From: Novosphingobium sp. PC22D
GTDB taxonomy: Bacteria > Pseudomonadota > Alphaproteobacteria > Sphingomonadales > Sphingomonadaceae
DNA: 64,000 nt
NCBI RefSeq assembly: GCF_002556635.1
Contig: NZ_MWMO01000017.1
Location: 1-64,000, forward strand
Direction of reading: 5' to 3'
In this document: one piece after another, positions 23,400 through 32,637 of the stretch
Layout: every line of letters starts with the position of its first letter
How positions within the stretch are numbered: the stretch's first letter is position 1
Made by a program: the position numbers and the translations under genes
The notes under the pieces: model-generated
The model's input: the letters and a program-made list of their open reading frames with translations, nothing else
Databases searched by the model: none
What the model was told of the DNA's origin: nothing

Positions 23400-24317
23400 A
23401 TGGATCGGTGCCTGGATGGATCAGTTGTCGCGATCACTGGTGCCGGGCGCGGAATAGGTCGCCAACTGGCGTTGTATTGCGCCGCGCAGGGGGCGGCAAT
23501 TATCGTCAACGATCCTGGCGTGGCGCAGGCGGGCAACGGCGGCGATACCGCATTCGCTCAGAACACCGCCAACGACATCATCGCTGCCGGGGGCAAAGCG
23601 GCGGCCAACTTCGGTAATGTTGCAGATCCGGCGGAGGCGCAGAGCATTATCGAGGATGCGGTACGGAAATTTGGCCGAATTGATGCGGTCGTGAACAATG
23701 CAGGCATCCTGCGAGACAGCATCTGGCACAAGATGAGTCACGCGGACTGGACCAGCGTCATCGCGGTCAATCTTACTGGTGTCTTCAACGTTTCCCAGGC
23801 CGCCACGCCCTATTTTCGTGAACAGAAGGCGGGCAGTTTCGTTCATTTCACTTCGACGAGCGGTCTGATCGGCAACATCGGGCAGGCGAACTATTCGGCG
23901 GCAAAGTTGGCCGTCGTCGCGCTTTCGCAGTCTATCGCGCTCGACATGGCGCGGGTTGGCGTCCGCTCGAACTGCATCGCGCCTTTTGCGTGGAGCCGCA
24001 TGACCTCGTCAATTCCCGCGACAACCCCTGCCGAACACGAACGTGTCCAACGGTTGCAATCCATGTCGGCAGACAAGATCGCGCCTTTGGTTGCCTATCT
24101 GGCATCCGACCTGTCCAAGGACGTGACGAACCAGATTTTCGCGGTTCGCAAGAATGAAATCGCCCTGTTTTGTAAGCCCCGGCCGATCCGGTCGATGACC
24201 AAGGTCGAAGGCTGGACGCCGGAGGCAATTGCCCACGAGCTTGTACCTTCGTTTCGCAGCAGCTTCGCGCGCGCCGATGAAGTCTCGGCGCATGTCTTTC
24301 CTTATGATCCAATCTGA
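23400..24317 (+). CDS. short-chain dehydrogenase, MFE-2-type (3R)-hydroxyacyl-CoA dehydrogenase-like
   Basis: This is a 305-residue SDR. The cofactor motif TGAGRGIG is at residues 13-20, VNDPG near 37-40 follows beta-strand 2 as in the dehydrogenase part of peroxisomal MFE-2, NNAG is at 99-102, and catalytic S152/S154, Y165 and K169 are in place. The long insert after VNDPG is typical of MFE-2 relatives. It would oxidise a (3R)-hydroxyacyl-CoA, the product of an R-specific hydratase such as the one at 30506. The C-terminal part (VRKNEIALFCKPRPIRSM) is also seen in MFE-2-type proteins. The ATG at 23400 has GGAACGGG upstream. Confidence 0.83.
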   Translation: MDRCLDGSVVAITGAGRGIGRQLALYCAAQGAAIIVNDPGVAQAGNGGDTAFAQNTANDIIAAGGKAAANFGNVADPAEAQSIIEDAVRKFGRIDAVVNNAGILRDSIWHKMSHADWTSVIAVNLTGVFNVSQAATPYFREQKAGSFVHFTSTSGLIGNIGQANYSAAKLAVVALSQSIALDMARVGVRSNCIAPFAWSRMTSSIPATTPAEHERVQRLQSMSADKIAPLVAYLASDLSKDVTNQIFAVRKNEIALFCKPRPIRSMTKVEGWTPEAIAHELVPSFRSSFARADEVSAHVFPYDPI

Positions 24318-24327
24318 CAGGTAACCG

Positions 24328-25497
24328 ATGTGCAACGCCGGCATGGATGCAGAAGTCTTCGAACAATTCTTGATACAGCTTGAACGCTTCGTGCGCGACC
24401 GGCTCATTCCTGTCGAGCGCAAAATTATTGAAACCGACCTCATCCCCGAAAGCGTCCTCGAAGCGATGCGCGACATGGGTCTGTTTGGATTGACCATACC
24501 GGAAGAGCATGGCGGCGCCGGCATGAACATCAGCCAGTATATCCGCACCATGCACACGCTAAGTTATGCGATGCCGGCATTCCGCTCGATCATCTCGATC
24601 AATGTCGGCATGTTCGCATCAGCCTTCAAGAATGGTGGAACAGAAGCGCAGAAGGCTGCATGGCTGCCGCGCATTGCCGCGGGTGAAATCGCCGCTTTCG
24701 GCCTGACCGAACCCGGTTCGGGATCAGATGCGGCGGGTCTGCAGACGACTGCGGTGCCGACCGCCGACGGCTGGCTTCTCAATGGCACCAAGCGATATAT
24801 TACCAACTCGCCCTTTGCGAAGGTTGGACTGATCATGGCGCGGACGGCCACGGAAAATCTGCCCAAGAACGCCCATATATCGGCATTCATCGTCCCTCTT
24901 GACATACCCGGCGTGACGATCTGCAAGTCGGACAGGAAGATGGGCCAGTCGGGTAGCCATATCGCCGATATCGTGCTGGAAGATGTCCACGTTGGCAGCC
25001 AGGCTTTGCTCGGCGGCGAACTTGGCAAGGGCTTTGCATTCGCGATGATGAGCCTCGACAACGGCAGGATGTCGGTGGGCGCCGCAGCGACCGCTTATGC
25101 CCGCCGGGCGCTGGACAGCGCCATCCGATACGCGACCGAGCGCAAGGCATTCGGCGAGCCGATTGCCAACTTCCAGTTGATCCAGCAGATGCTCGCCCAG
25201 AGCGAGATCGAAATCTATGCCGCCGAATGCATGATGGACGATGTCACCCGGCGCGCCGACGCAGGCGAGAACATCTTGCGCAAAGCAGCGGCGTTCAAGG
25301 TTTTCGCGACGGAAATGTGCGGCCGGGTGGTTGATGCCTGCGTCCAGATCCACGGCGGTGCCGGCTATCTTGCCGAATACGATGCCGAACGTTTCTTCCG
25401 CGATGCGCGCATATATCGGATTTATGAAGGCACGACCCAGATCCTGCAACTCCAGATCGCTAAGCACATGCTGCGCGAATTTGCGGCGGCGAATTGA
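24328..25497 (+). CDS. acyl-CoA dehydrogenase
   Basis: This is a 389-residue FAD-dependent acyl-CoA dehydrogenase introducing an alpha-beta double bond. It shows the three-domain order, with FGLTEPGSGSDAAG for flavin and substrate contact near residues 132-145, and the catalytic Glu E367 in RIYEGTTQI. Length is standard. The start at 24328 (MCNAG) has AGGTAA upstream; ATG 24343 is a close alternative. It follows the SDR gene by 10 nt in the beta-oxidation island. Electrons would go to ETF, which is not encoded here. Chain or ring specificity cannot be read. Confidence 0.88.
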   Translation: MCNAGMDAEVFEQFLIQLERFVRDRLIPVERKIIETDLIPESVLEAMRDMGLFGLTIPEEHGGAGMNISQYIRTMHTLSYAMPAFRSIISINVGMFASAFKNGGTEAQKAAWLPRIAAGEIAAFGLTEPGSGSDAAGLQTTAVPTADGWLLNGTKRYITNSPFAKVGLIMARTATENLPKNAHISAFIVPLDIPGVTICKSDRKMGQSGSHIADIVLEDVHVGSQALLGGELGKGFAFAMMSLDNGRMSVGAAATAYARRALDSAIRYATERKAFGEPIANFQLIQQMLAQSEIEIYAAECMMDDVTRRADAGENILRKAAAFKVFATEMCGRVVDACVQIHGGAGYLAEYDAERFFRDARIYRIYEGTTQILQLQIAKHMLREFAAAN

Positions 25498-25605
25498 CCT
25501 TCGTGGGTTGCACTTCATCCGCAGGCTGCACCATGGGCGGCCAGGGGTTTCATTCCGCCCCGCCCTGGCGCGTGGCCAATTCGCCTGCGGGCCGGATCAA
25601 ACGCC

Positions 25606-26820
25606 ATGTATAGTTTTCTCGATGGCCTATCGATCATTGAGGCATCGTCATTCGTCGCCTCTCCCACGGCGGGCCTTTATTGCGCGCAATTTGGCGCACA
25701 GGTGATACGTGTCGACCAGACTGGCGGCGGCCCCGATTACCGGCGCTGGCCTGTGACGGAGGCGAACGACTCGCTCTATTGGGAGAATCTCAATCGTGCA
25801 AAAAAGTCAGTCGCGGTTGATCTTCGCAGGCCTGAGGGGCGTGAAATAGTGCAGGAACTGGTGAGGGCAACCGGCCAGCTCATCACCAATTTTCCGGCGG
25901 ATGGTTTCCTGTCCCATGCCCTCCTCGCGCAGGGGTGTCCGGATCTTGTCACCTTGCGGATAATGGGGTGGGCCGATGGCTCGCCCGCGCTCGATTACAC
26001 CATAAACAATGCCGTGGGATACCCTATGCTGACTGGAACCGGCCCCGATCCGGTCAATCATGTCCTGCCCGCGTGGGATCTCATTTCCGGCGCATACGGA
26101 GCATTCGCCATGCTTGCCGCGATGCAGTGGCGAAGCACAAGTGGCGAAGGATGCGAGATCCGGCTGCCGTTGTCAGACGTGGCGATCGGCACGGTCGCCA
26201 ACCTCGGTGGACTTGCAGAAATGCTCTATACGGGCCGGGATCGTCCGCGCCTTGGCAATGCAGTTTATGGCTTGTTCGGTCGCGACTTCACCACGCGCGA
26301 CGGGGTGCGGACAATGATTGTCGTTGCCACGCATCGCCAGTGGGCCAATTTGCTGGTAGCGCTGGGCCTTTCCGAAGATGTTGCGGCCATCGAACAAGAG
26401 CGCGGTGTTTCTTTCGAACAGGATGACGGCCTCCGATATACCTTGCGTGACATGCTCTATCCCTTGTTTGAACGGGCAATCCGTTCGCGTGATTACGCCG
26501 ATCTGTCCACTGCCTTCGATGCGGGGGGAATCGTCTTTTCGCCCTATCGCAGGATGCTTGATGCGGTTCACGATCCAGCGCTGGTAGCGAACAATCCGAT
26601 TTTCGGGACGGTGCCAAATCCCAGCGGCTTCGACTATCCCGCCGCGGGCACATTCGCCACCGTTCCTCAAATGCACCGTCGGGAGCCTTGTCCCGCGCCG
26701 TACAATGGCCAGCATACCGAAGAAGTCCTGGCGGATCTGCTCTCGCTGCCTGCCGCCGAAATCGGCCGCCTGATCGACGCAGGTATTGTGGGCAACATAG
26801 CGAGTGGAGACCCGAAATGA
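25606..26820 (+). CDS. family III CoA-transferase (CaiB/BaiF), island copy
   Basis: This 404-residue protein has LDGLSIIEASSFVASPTAGLYCAQFGAQVIRV, RAKKSVAVDLRRPEGREIV and the Asp of PAWDLISGAYGAFA at the family's catalytic position. It differs from the copy at 18931 and has a longer C-terminal lobe, so it likely has a different acid substrate. Within the island it would activate the acid to its CoA thioester at the cost of another thioester, so no ATP-dependent ligase is needed. Its stop overlaps the thiolase start as ATGA. A 108-nt gap precedes it. Confidence 0.86.
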   Translation: MYSFLDGLSIIEASSFVASPTAGLYCAQFGAQVIRVDQTGGGPDYRRWPVTEANDSLYWENLNRAKKSVAVDLRRPEGREIVQELVRATGQLITNFPADGFLSHALLAQGCPDLVTLRIMGWADGSPALDYTINNAVGYPMLTGTGPDPVNHVLPAWDLISGAYGAFAMLAAMQWRSTSGEGCEIRLPLSDVAIGTVANLGGLAEMLYTGRDRPRLGNAVYGLFGRDFTTRDGVRTMIVVATHRQWANLLVALGLSEDVAAIEQERGVSFEQDDGLRYTLRDMLYPLFERAIRSRDYADLSTAFDAGGIVFSPYRRMLDAVHDPALVANNPIFGTVPNPSGFDYPAAGTFATVPQMHRREPCPAPYNGQHTEEVLADLLSLPAAEIGRLIDAGIVGNIASGDPK

Positions 26821-28031
26821 CCCTTCGTCGCGCAGCCATTGTCATGCCGATCCGCACTGCGGTGGGCAAGTTTGGCGGCTCTCTTTCGCCGATGACTGCA
26901 GGCGAGCTTGGCGCAGTCATCCTCAAGGCCCTGATCGAGCGCACGAAGATCGATCCCGCCCGGGTTGACGATGTCGTGTTCAGTCAGGGATATGGCAACG
27001 GCGAGGCGCCGGCCATCGGCCACTGGTCATGGCTGGCTGCCGACCTGCCGCTTGAAGTCCCCGGCTATCAGCTCGACCGGCGCTGCGGTTCGGGGCTGCA
27101 GGCGATCGTCAACGCCGCGATGATGGTGCAGACGGGGATGTCCGACGTTGTTGTCGCCGGCGGGGTCGAATCAATGTCCAACGTCGAACATTATTCAACC
27201 GACCTTCGCGGGGGCAAGCGTTCCGGCAATATCACCCTTCACGACAGGTTGACGCGCGGACGCCTTATGTCTCAGCCGACGGAGCGTTTTGGTGTTATTT
27301 CCGGCATGATCGAAACGGCCGAAAATCTTGCCAGGGATTATGACATCAGCCGGGAACAGGCAGATGCCTATGCCGTGCGCAGCCACCAGCGGGCCGCGGC
27401 CGCCTGGGCGAATGGAATGTTCGACGACGAAATCGTGCCGGTTGTGGTGCCGCAAAGAAAGGGCGCGCCTGCCATCTTCGCACACGATGAAGGTTATCGC
27501 GGCGACGCGACGATGGCTTCGCTCGGCGCGCTGAAGGCGATTGAGGGCGGCGTCGTAACCGCTGGCAACGCCAGTCAGCAGAACGACGCCGCTGCCGCTT
27601 GCCTAGTGGTGGCCGAAGACAAACTCGACGAACTGGGGGTGGAACCGATCGCCTTTTATCATAGCTCGGCCGCGGCGGGCTGTGATCCCAGTCGCATGGG
27701 AATTGGTCCCGTTCCTGCAGTGCAACGCTTGTTCGCCCGCAGCGGCCTTGGCTGGGGCGATATTGATCTGGTTGAGCTGAACGAAGCCTTCGCACCGCAA
27801 GTCCTGGCGGTTCTGAAAGGATGGGGCTGGTCGGATGACGACGGCCGGAACGAAATCCTCAATGTCAATGGTTCGGGTATATCGCTTGGCCACCCGATCG
27901 GTGCAACCGGTGGTCGTATTCTTGCCAACCTTACCCGCGAACTTGTGCGCACGAAAGGCCGCTACGGTCTTGAGACGATGTGCATCGGCGGCGGACAAGG
28001 CATCGCCGCAATCTTCGAGCGCGCGGCCTGA
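26817..28031 (+). CDS. thiolase (acetyl-CoA acyltransferase)
   Basis: This is a 404-residue thiolase cleaving a 3-oxoacyl-CoA with CoA. The nucleophilic Cys C90 is in DRRCGSGLQAI, His H359 in LGHPIGATGG and the second Cys C389 in MCIGGGQG. All three catalytic residues are present and the length is that of FadA/PhaA-type enzymes. The ATG overlaps the CoA-transferase stop. Fourth in order of the island genes, it closes the beta-oxidation cycle made by the dehydrogenases, hydratases and SDR next to it. Confidence 0.92.
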   Translation: MTLRRAAIVMPIRTAVGKFGGSLSPMTAGELGAVILKALIERTKIDPARVDDVVFSQGYGNGEAPAIGHWSWLAADLPLEVPGYQLDRRCGSGLQAIVNAAMMVQTGMSDVVVAGGVESMSNVEHYSTDLRGGKRSGNITLHDRLTRGRLMSQPTERFGVISGMIETAENLARDYDISREQADAYAVRSHQRAAAAWANGMFDDEIVPVVVPQRKGAPAIFAHDEGYRGDATMASLGALKAIEGGVVTAGNASQQNDAAAACLVVAEDKLDELGVEPIAFYHSSAAAGCDPSRMGIGPVPAVQRLFARSGLGWGDIDLVELNEAFAPQVLAVLKGWGWSDDDGRNEILNVNGSGISLGHPIGATGGRILANLTRELVRTKGRYGLETMCIGGGQGIAAIFERAA

Positions 28032-28033
28032 AG

Positions 28034-29626
28034 GTGGCTGATCTGCGCCAGGCCCTGAACGCCGCGAGAGACTATCGCGCCTCGGTCAAGGCAGCGTTGG
28101 GCGCGCGCTTGGTGTCCGGAAGGATTGATGAGGAGCAGCGGGCCGCGCACGGCTATGCCTGGGTGGCCACGCTTGTGGCTGCGCTGGAAGCGGTGCTCGA
28201 ATGGTCCGAGGCCAGGGGCAGCAAGAATGATCTTGACGCCAGGATCGCCATTCTGGCCTTCGCTGAATGCATTGGCCAGATCGGTGGCGGCCTGCCGATG
28301 GGCCAGAACGAAATCTTCCGCCCCGGCGACCTCGGACTTGGCAGCGCTGCCCGCACGCTTTTCGACCGGTGCGCGGACCTGCTCGATGTGGACTATGCGG
28401 CAACCAGAGGCGAAGTGGCCGCAGCCCTGGCTCAGGGGCAATGGCCAAGCGAGTCGCTCGATGATGCCGAAGCCGACACGATCCGCGAGCAATACCGTCG
28501 CTTCACCAATGCTGTCATCGTGCCCCAGGCGCACGGATGGCATCTGGCGAATGACCTTATCCCCGAGGCAGTGATTCAGGCCATGGCCGATCTCGGTACA
28601 TTCGGAGTCTGCATACCCGAAATCTATGGGGGTCTTGGCCTTGGCAAGCTAATGATGTGCATCATAACCGAGGAATTGTCGCGCGGCTGGATTGGCGCGG
28701 GTTCGCTTGGCACGCGGTCCGAAATCGCCGGCGAACTGATCGGCTTGAACGGCACCGAAGCGCAAAAGGCCTGGTGGCTACCCAGGATCGCGAGCGGCGA
28801 GGTTTTGCCGTCAGCAGCCTTCACCGAACCCGACACCGGATCGGATCTTGGCTCCATTCAAACCCGCGCACGGCACGACGGCGATCACTGGGTCATCAAC
28901 GGGGCGAAAAACTGGATTACCCATGCCAGCCGATCAGATCTGATGACGATGCTCGTGCGAACATTACCTGAAGCCAGGGGTTACGCCGGGCTGTCGATGT
29001 TGCTGGTGCCCAAGCCTCGGGGCACGAGCGATGACGGTTTCCCAGCCCCTGGCATGACCGGAAGCGAGATCGAGGTCCCCGGTTATCGCGGGATGCGCGA
29101 ATATGCCCTGCAGTTCGATGCCATGACCGCGCCGGCAGACGCCCTGCTGGGCGGCGAGGAGGGGAAAGGGTTCAAGCAGCTCATGCGTACCTTCGAGGGC
29201 GCACGCATCCAGACCGCCGCGCGGGCAGTCGGCGTCGCGCGGCGGGCCCTCGAACTGGGCCTCGACTATGCCTTGGTTCGCAAGCAATTCGGCAGGGCCA
29301 TCGTCGGGTTTCCGCGCGTGTCGGACAAGCTGGCGATGAGCCTTGTCGATTTTGTGATGGCGCGTGAACTCTGCTATGCTGCCGCGCGAGCCAGGGATTC
29401 GGAAAAGCGCTGCGATATTGAGGCCGGCATGGCAAAGTTGCTTGCCGCTCGCGCCGCCTGGTCGAACGCCGACGCTGCGCTGCAGATCCACGGCGCCAAT
29501 GGTTATGCCCTTGAATACGAGATCAGTCGCATCCTTTGCGATGCGCGCATCCTCAACATTTTCGAGGGCGCTGCGGAAATTCAGGCTCAGGTGATTGCCC
29601 GCGGCCTGACCGGAGATGATTTATGA
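28034..29626 (+). CDS. mcd: (2S)-methylsuccinyl-CoA dehydrogenase-like acyl-CoA dehydrogenase with N-terminal extension
   Basis: At 530 residues this is about 140 longer than an ordinary acyl-CoA dehydrogenase. The extra N-terminal part (AAHGYAWVATLVAALEAVLEW, GGGLPMGQNEIFRPGDLGL) and the body (SRGWIGAGSLGTRSEIAGELI, AFTEPDTGSDLGSIQTR) match, from memory, the pattern of methylsuccinyl-CoA dehydrogenase of the ethylmalonyl-CoA pathway. The catalytic Glu E511 lies in ILNIFEGAAEIQAQVIARGL. The start is a GTG at 28034, 2 nt after the thiolase stop, with a weak ribosome site, so coupling is likely. The other ethylmalonyl-CoA genes (ccr, ecm) are absent, so here it may act on a substituted succinyl-CoA from a branched side chain. 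The stop overlaps the next gene by 4 nt. Confidence 0.8.
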   Translation: MADLRQALNAARDYRASVKAALGARLVSGRIDEEQRAAHGYAWVATLVAALEAVLEWSEARGSKNDLDARIAILAFAECIGQIGGGLPMGQNEIFRPGDLGLGSAARTLFDRCADLLDVDYAATRGEVAAALAQGQWPSESLDDAEADTIREQYRRFTNAVIVPQAHGWHLANDLIPEAVIQAMADLGTFGVCIPEIYGGLGLGKLMMCIITEELSRGWIGAGSLGTRSEIAGELIGLNGTEAQKAWWLPRIASGEVLPSAAFTEPDTGSDLGSIQTRARHDGDHWVINGAKNWITHASRSDLMTMLVRTLPEARGYAGLSMLLVPKPRGTSDDGFPAPGMTGSEIEVPGYRGMREYALQFDAMTAPADALLGGEEGKGFKQLMRTFEGARIQTAARAVGVARRALELGLDYALVRKQFGRAIVGFPRVSDKLAMSLVDFVMARELCYAAARARDSEKRCDIEAGMAKLLAARAAWSNADAALQIHGANGYALEYEISRILCDARILNIFEGAAEIQAQVIARGLTGDDL

Positions 29627-30483
29627 CCACCCAGCCAGACGAACAATGGCAAAGCTGGATCGGTCGTGAAGAATTGCGTCACGACTATCTGGAACTCGCT
29701 GCCGCAAGACGGTGGCTGGCGACTTTCGACCGCGTTGCGCCGGCAGATGGCAGCGTGCCGCAAGGCTATCATTGGTGCCTTTGCCTGCCAGACGCGCCAA
29801 CAGCGGCATTGAGCGTGGATGGCCATCCGGTGCGCGGCGGCGAAAGCAGCTTCATGCCACCACTTCCTCAGTCGCGCCGGATGTGGGCATCGAGCAAGAT
29901 CGAATTTCTTTCGCCGTTGCTCATCGGTCAGAAGGTGCAGCGCAGATCGCGGATCAATTCCATCGCCGAAAAGCAAGGGGCGACCGGCAAGCTTGTTTTC
30001 GTCGAGATAGCACAAGAAACCCGCTGCGAAGGCGAACTCTCCGTTCGCGAAACCCAAGCGATCGTTTATCGGGATCCCATGCCTTTGGGCACCGCAGAGC
30101 TGCCAAGGCCGTCTGACATGATCTTCGACGGATCCCGATGGGTTGCGCACCGCGCGCTGGTCCCCTCCGAAACCTTGCTGTTCCGATTTTCGGCGCTGAC
30201 CTTCAACAGTCACCGGATTCATTATGATCGGGCCTACACCTGCGAAATCGAGGGGTATCGCGGCCTCGTCGTTCACGGTCCGTTGACGGCGACACTGCTG
30301 CTGGAACTCGCCCAGCAGCACTTCGGCGACAATGCGCTTCGGTGCTTCGATTGCCGAGCGGTGTCTGCCGCGATCTGCGGCGAGGAACTGCATTTGGCGC
30401 TTCGCGCGAACGGCAATAGTGTTCAGTTCGTCGCCCATGCGCGCGATGGCCGTCCGATCATGGTTGCCAGCGCCACCCTTTGA
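29623..30483 (+). CDS. FAS1-like/HTD2-type hot-dog dehydratase (itaconyl-CoA / mesaconyl-C4-CoA hydratase-like)
   Basis: This 286-residue double hot-dog protein has an N-terminal MaoC-like 'FAS1-like dehydratase' domain (DGHPVRGGESSFMPPLPQSRRMW, GKLVFVEIAQE, RETQAIVYRD). A C-terminal hot-dog half has RFSALTFNSHRIHYD with the catalytic-type Asn/His/Tyr region and LVVHGPLTATLL. Relatives hydrate mesaconyl-C4-CoA or itaconyl-CoA, products that fit a methylsuccinyl-CoA dehydrogenase, whose gene it overlaps by 4 nt. That pairing is the main support for a substituted-succinyl-CoA pathway; activity itself is inferred. Confidence 0.78.
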   Translation: MTTQPDEQWQSWIGREELRHDYLELAAARRWLATFDRVAPADGSVPQGYHWCLCLPDAPTAALSVDGHPVRGGESSFMPPLPQSRRMWASSKIEFLSPLLIGQKVQRRSRINSIAEKQGATGKLVFVEIAQETRCEGELSVRETQAIVYRDPMPLGTAELPRPSDMIFDGSRWVAHRALVPSETLLFRFSALTFNSHRIHYDRAYTCEIEGYRGLVVHGPLTATLLLELAQQHFGDNALRCFDCRAVSAAICGEELHLALRANGNSVQFVAHARDGRPIMVASATL

Positions 30484-30505
30484 CCACCTTCCAGGGAAAT
30501 TGAAA

Positions 30506-31381
30506 GTGACAATCGATCCGCAAAAATTGCTCAACTTTCGTATTCCTGCGGTTCGTCAGACCGTCACTCCACGCGATGCTGCATTTTACGCCTTATCGAT
30601 CGGGATGGGGCGAGATCCTACCGACCTCGCGCAGCTGCCATTCGTGGATCCCCTTCGTGGACCGGTTGCCATGCCCGGCATGGCGCTCGTTCTCGCGAGT
30701 CCCGGGTTCTGGCTGGGGCACCCTGATTCCGGTGTAGATCCGGTTTCCGTCCTGCATGCCGGCCAATCCATGGTACTGCTTGGCCCGGTTCCGGCAACTG
30801 GCGAAGTCGAAAGCACAACCCGCGTCACCCACATTGTCGACAAAGGCGCGGGCAAGGCCGCGTTGATATTCACCGAAACCAATATCCGCGATGATCGCGG
30901 CACCTGCTTTGCCTGTCTTGAACGTACGATCTTCATTCGCGGCGGCGGCGGGTTCGGAGGGGAAGGCGAAGCACCGCGAAGTTCGCCGGTACCCGTGGCG
31001 GAAGGCAATGCCGGTCTTGTCATTGACCTGACGACCGGTCCCGAACAGGCCCTGATCTATCGTCTCAATGGAGATCTCAACCCGCTGCACAGCGATCCCG
31101 CAATCGCGGCGCGCGCCGGGTACAGGATGCCGATATTGCACGGCTTGGGCACGATGGGCATCATCGTTCACGCCATCCTCCGCGGGCGACTTGGCTACCA
31201 GGCCGAGCGCCTGCGCGCAGTGCAACTGCGTTTCGCCGCGCCGGTGTTCCCTGGTGAAACCATCAGAACCGAAATCTGGAATAATGGCGCTTTTCGGGCA
31301 TCGGTGCTCGAGCGCGACGTCATCGTTGCAGATCAAGGGTTTTTCACAATCTCTCAGGATGAGGGCGATGCAGTTTCTTAG
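30506..31381 (+). CDS. MaoC-family 2-enoyl-CoA hydratase 2 (R-specific, MFE-2 type)
   Basis: This is a 291-residue double hot-dog protein. The hydratase-2 motif is in LNGDLNPLHSDPAIAARAGY and PILHGLGTMG, with Asp and His placed as in hydratase 2 of MFE-2. The N-terminal half (YALSIGMG, MPGMALVLASPGFW) is the degenerate hot-dog typical of these enzymes. With the MFE-2-like SDR at 23400 it would rebuild a split MFE-2: R-hydration followed by R-hydroxyacyl oxidation. The GTG at 30506 follows AGGGAAA; no ATG is nearby. Its 3' end overlaps the next gene by 14 nt. Confidence 0.82.
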   Translation: MTIDPQKLLNFRIPAVRQTVTPRDAAFYALSIGMGRDPTDLAQLPFVDPLRGPVAMPGMALVLASPGFWLGHPDSGVDPVSVLHAGQSMVLLGPVPATGEVESTTRVTHIVDKGAGKAALIFTETNIRDDRGTCFACLERTIFIRGGGGFGGEGEAPRSSPVPVAEGNAGLVIDLTTGPEQALIYRLNGDLNPLHSDPAIAARAGYRMPILHGLGTMGIIVHAILRGRLGYQAERLRAVQLRFAAPVFPGETIRTEIWNNGAFRASVLERDVIVADQGFFTISQDEGDAVS

Positions 31382-32543
31382 TCCTTTCGAACCTCAACAC
31401 TTTCACGAAATCCGCGACGGCGTGCGCCGGCTGTGTGAAAAGTTCCCGGGTGAATATTGGCGCAAGCTCGACGCTGATCGCGAATATCCGACCTCCTTTG
31501 TGGATGCGTTGACGAGCGCTGGCTATCTTTCGGTGCTCATACCCGAGGAATATGGCGGATCAGGTCTGGGCCTTTCGGCTGCAGTTGCCATCCTTGAGAC
31601 GATTCAAGCGATGGGTTGCAACGGAGCGGCATGCCATGCCCAGATGTATAACATGGCCATCATCCTCAGACATGGATCGGATGAGCAAAAGCGCCTTTAT
31701 CTTCCCGCGATCGCAAGCGGCGCACTGCGCTTGCAGGCTTTCGGCGTAACCGAGCCGGGAAGCGGCTCCGATACCACTGCGTTAAGGACGACGGCAGTTC
31801 GCGATGGGGACTATTTTGTGGTGAGCGGCCAGAAAATCTGGACCAGTCGCGCCGAACACAGCGATCTCATGCTGCTGCTAGCGCGGACTTCGCCGCGCGA
31901 TCAAGTGACGAAGAAAACCGACGGTCTTTCCATATTCATCGTCGATATGAATCAGGCTCGCACCGCGGGTTCGCTAACGATCCGGCCTATCCGCACCATG
32001 ATGAACCATGCCACGACGGAACTTTTCTTCGACAGGATGCGCATCCCGGTCGCCAATCTCTTAGGCAAAGAAGGCAAGGGCTTTCATTGCATCCTTTCGG
32101 GCATGAATGCGGAAAGAGTTCTTATTGCTGCCGAATGCGTCGGTGATGCAAAATGGTTTACCCGAAAATCCATTGCTTATGCCAATCAACGGGTGGTTTT
32201 CGATCGCCCCATTGGCATGAATCAGGGCGTCTCTTTCCCGATCGCGCGAGCCCACGCAAATATGCGCGCTGCCGAGCTCATGGTCCATGAGGCCGCGCGC
32301 CTTTACGAAGCGGGGCTTGAACATGGACCCGAGGCGAACATGGCAAAAATGCTTGCCGCGGACGTAGCAGTCGAAGCGGGCAACGCCTGCATCCAGACAT
32401 ATGGCGGATATGGCTTTGCTGAGGAATACGACATCGAACGGAATTTTCGAGAGGCCCGCCTTTATCAGGTGGCACCTGTTTCGACCAATCTCATATTGTC
32501 ATTCATCGCAGAGCATGTCCTGAAACTACCGCGAAGCTATTGA
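31368..32543 (+). CDS. acyl-CoA dehydrogenase with Gln at the usual catalytic Glu position
   Basis: This 391-residue protein follows the ACAD layout (IPEEYGGSGLGLSAA, FGVTEPGSGSDTTALRT, QTYGGYGFAEEYDIERNFREARLY). At the place where most ACADs have R-I-Y-E-G-T, it has R-L-Y-Q-V-A-P-V-S (residues 364-372), so the usual Glu base is Gln. Some ACAD subgroups carry the base elsewhere (isovaleryl/long-chain type), so it may still be active. AGGATGAGGG precedes the ATG at 31368, inside the end of the hydratase gene. It is the last gene of the plus-strand island and faces gcdH across 94 bp. Confidence 0.85.
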   Translation: MQFLSPFEPQHFHEIRDGVRRLCEKFPGEYWRKLDADREYPTSFVDALTSAGYLSVLIPEEYGGSGLGLSAAVAILETIQAMGCNGAACHAQMYNMAIILRHGSDEQKRLYLPAIASGALRLQAFGVTEPGSGSDTTALRTTAVRDGDYFVVSGQKIWTSRAEHSDLMLLLARTSPRDQVTKKTDGLSIFIVDMNQARTAGSLTIRPIRTMMNHATTELFFDRMRIPVANLLGKEGKGFHCILSGMNAERVLIAAECVGDAKWFTRKSIAYANQRVVFDRPIGMNQGVSFPIARAHANMRAAELMVHEAARLYEAGLEHGPEANMAKMLAADVAVEAGNACIQTYGGYGFAEEYDIERNFREARLYQVAPVSTNLILSFIAEHVLKLPRSY

Positions 32544-32637
32544 GGCGGCCACCACGCTCCGTCGTTTCCGCTCACTCGACACAACGATTGTTGCTGCGAC
32601 CAGGCAGCGCAACACTGAAGAAGAAAGGTGGCCTGCC

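Noticed and set aside
32543..32637. Possible terminator between the convergent island and gcdH (GGCCACC near 32549 with GGTGGCC near 32628)
   Set aside because: The arms are short and about 75 bp apart, so a stable hairpin terminator is unlikely.
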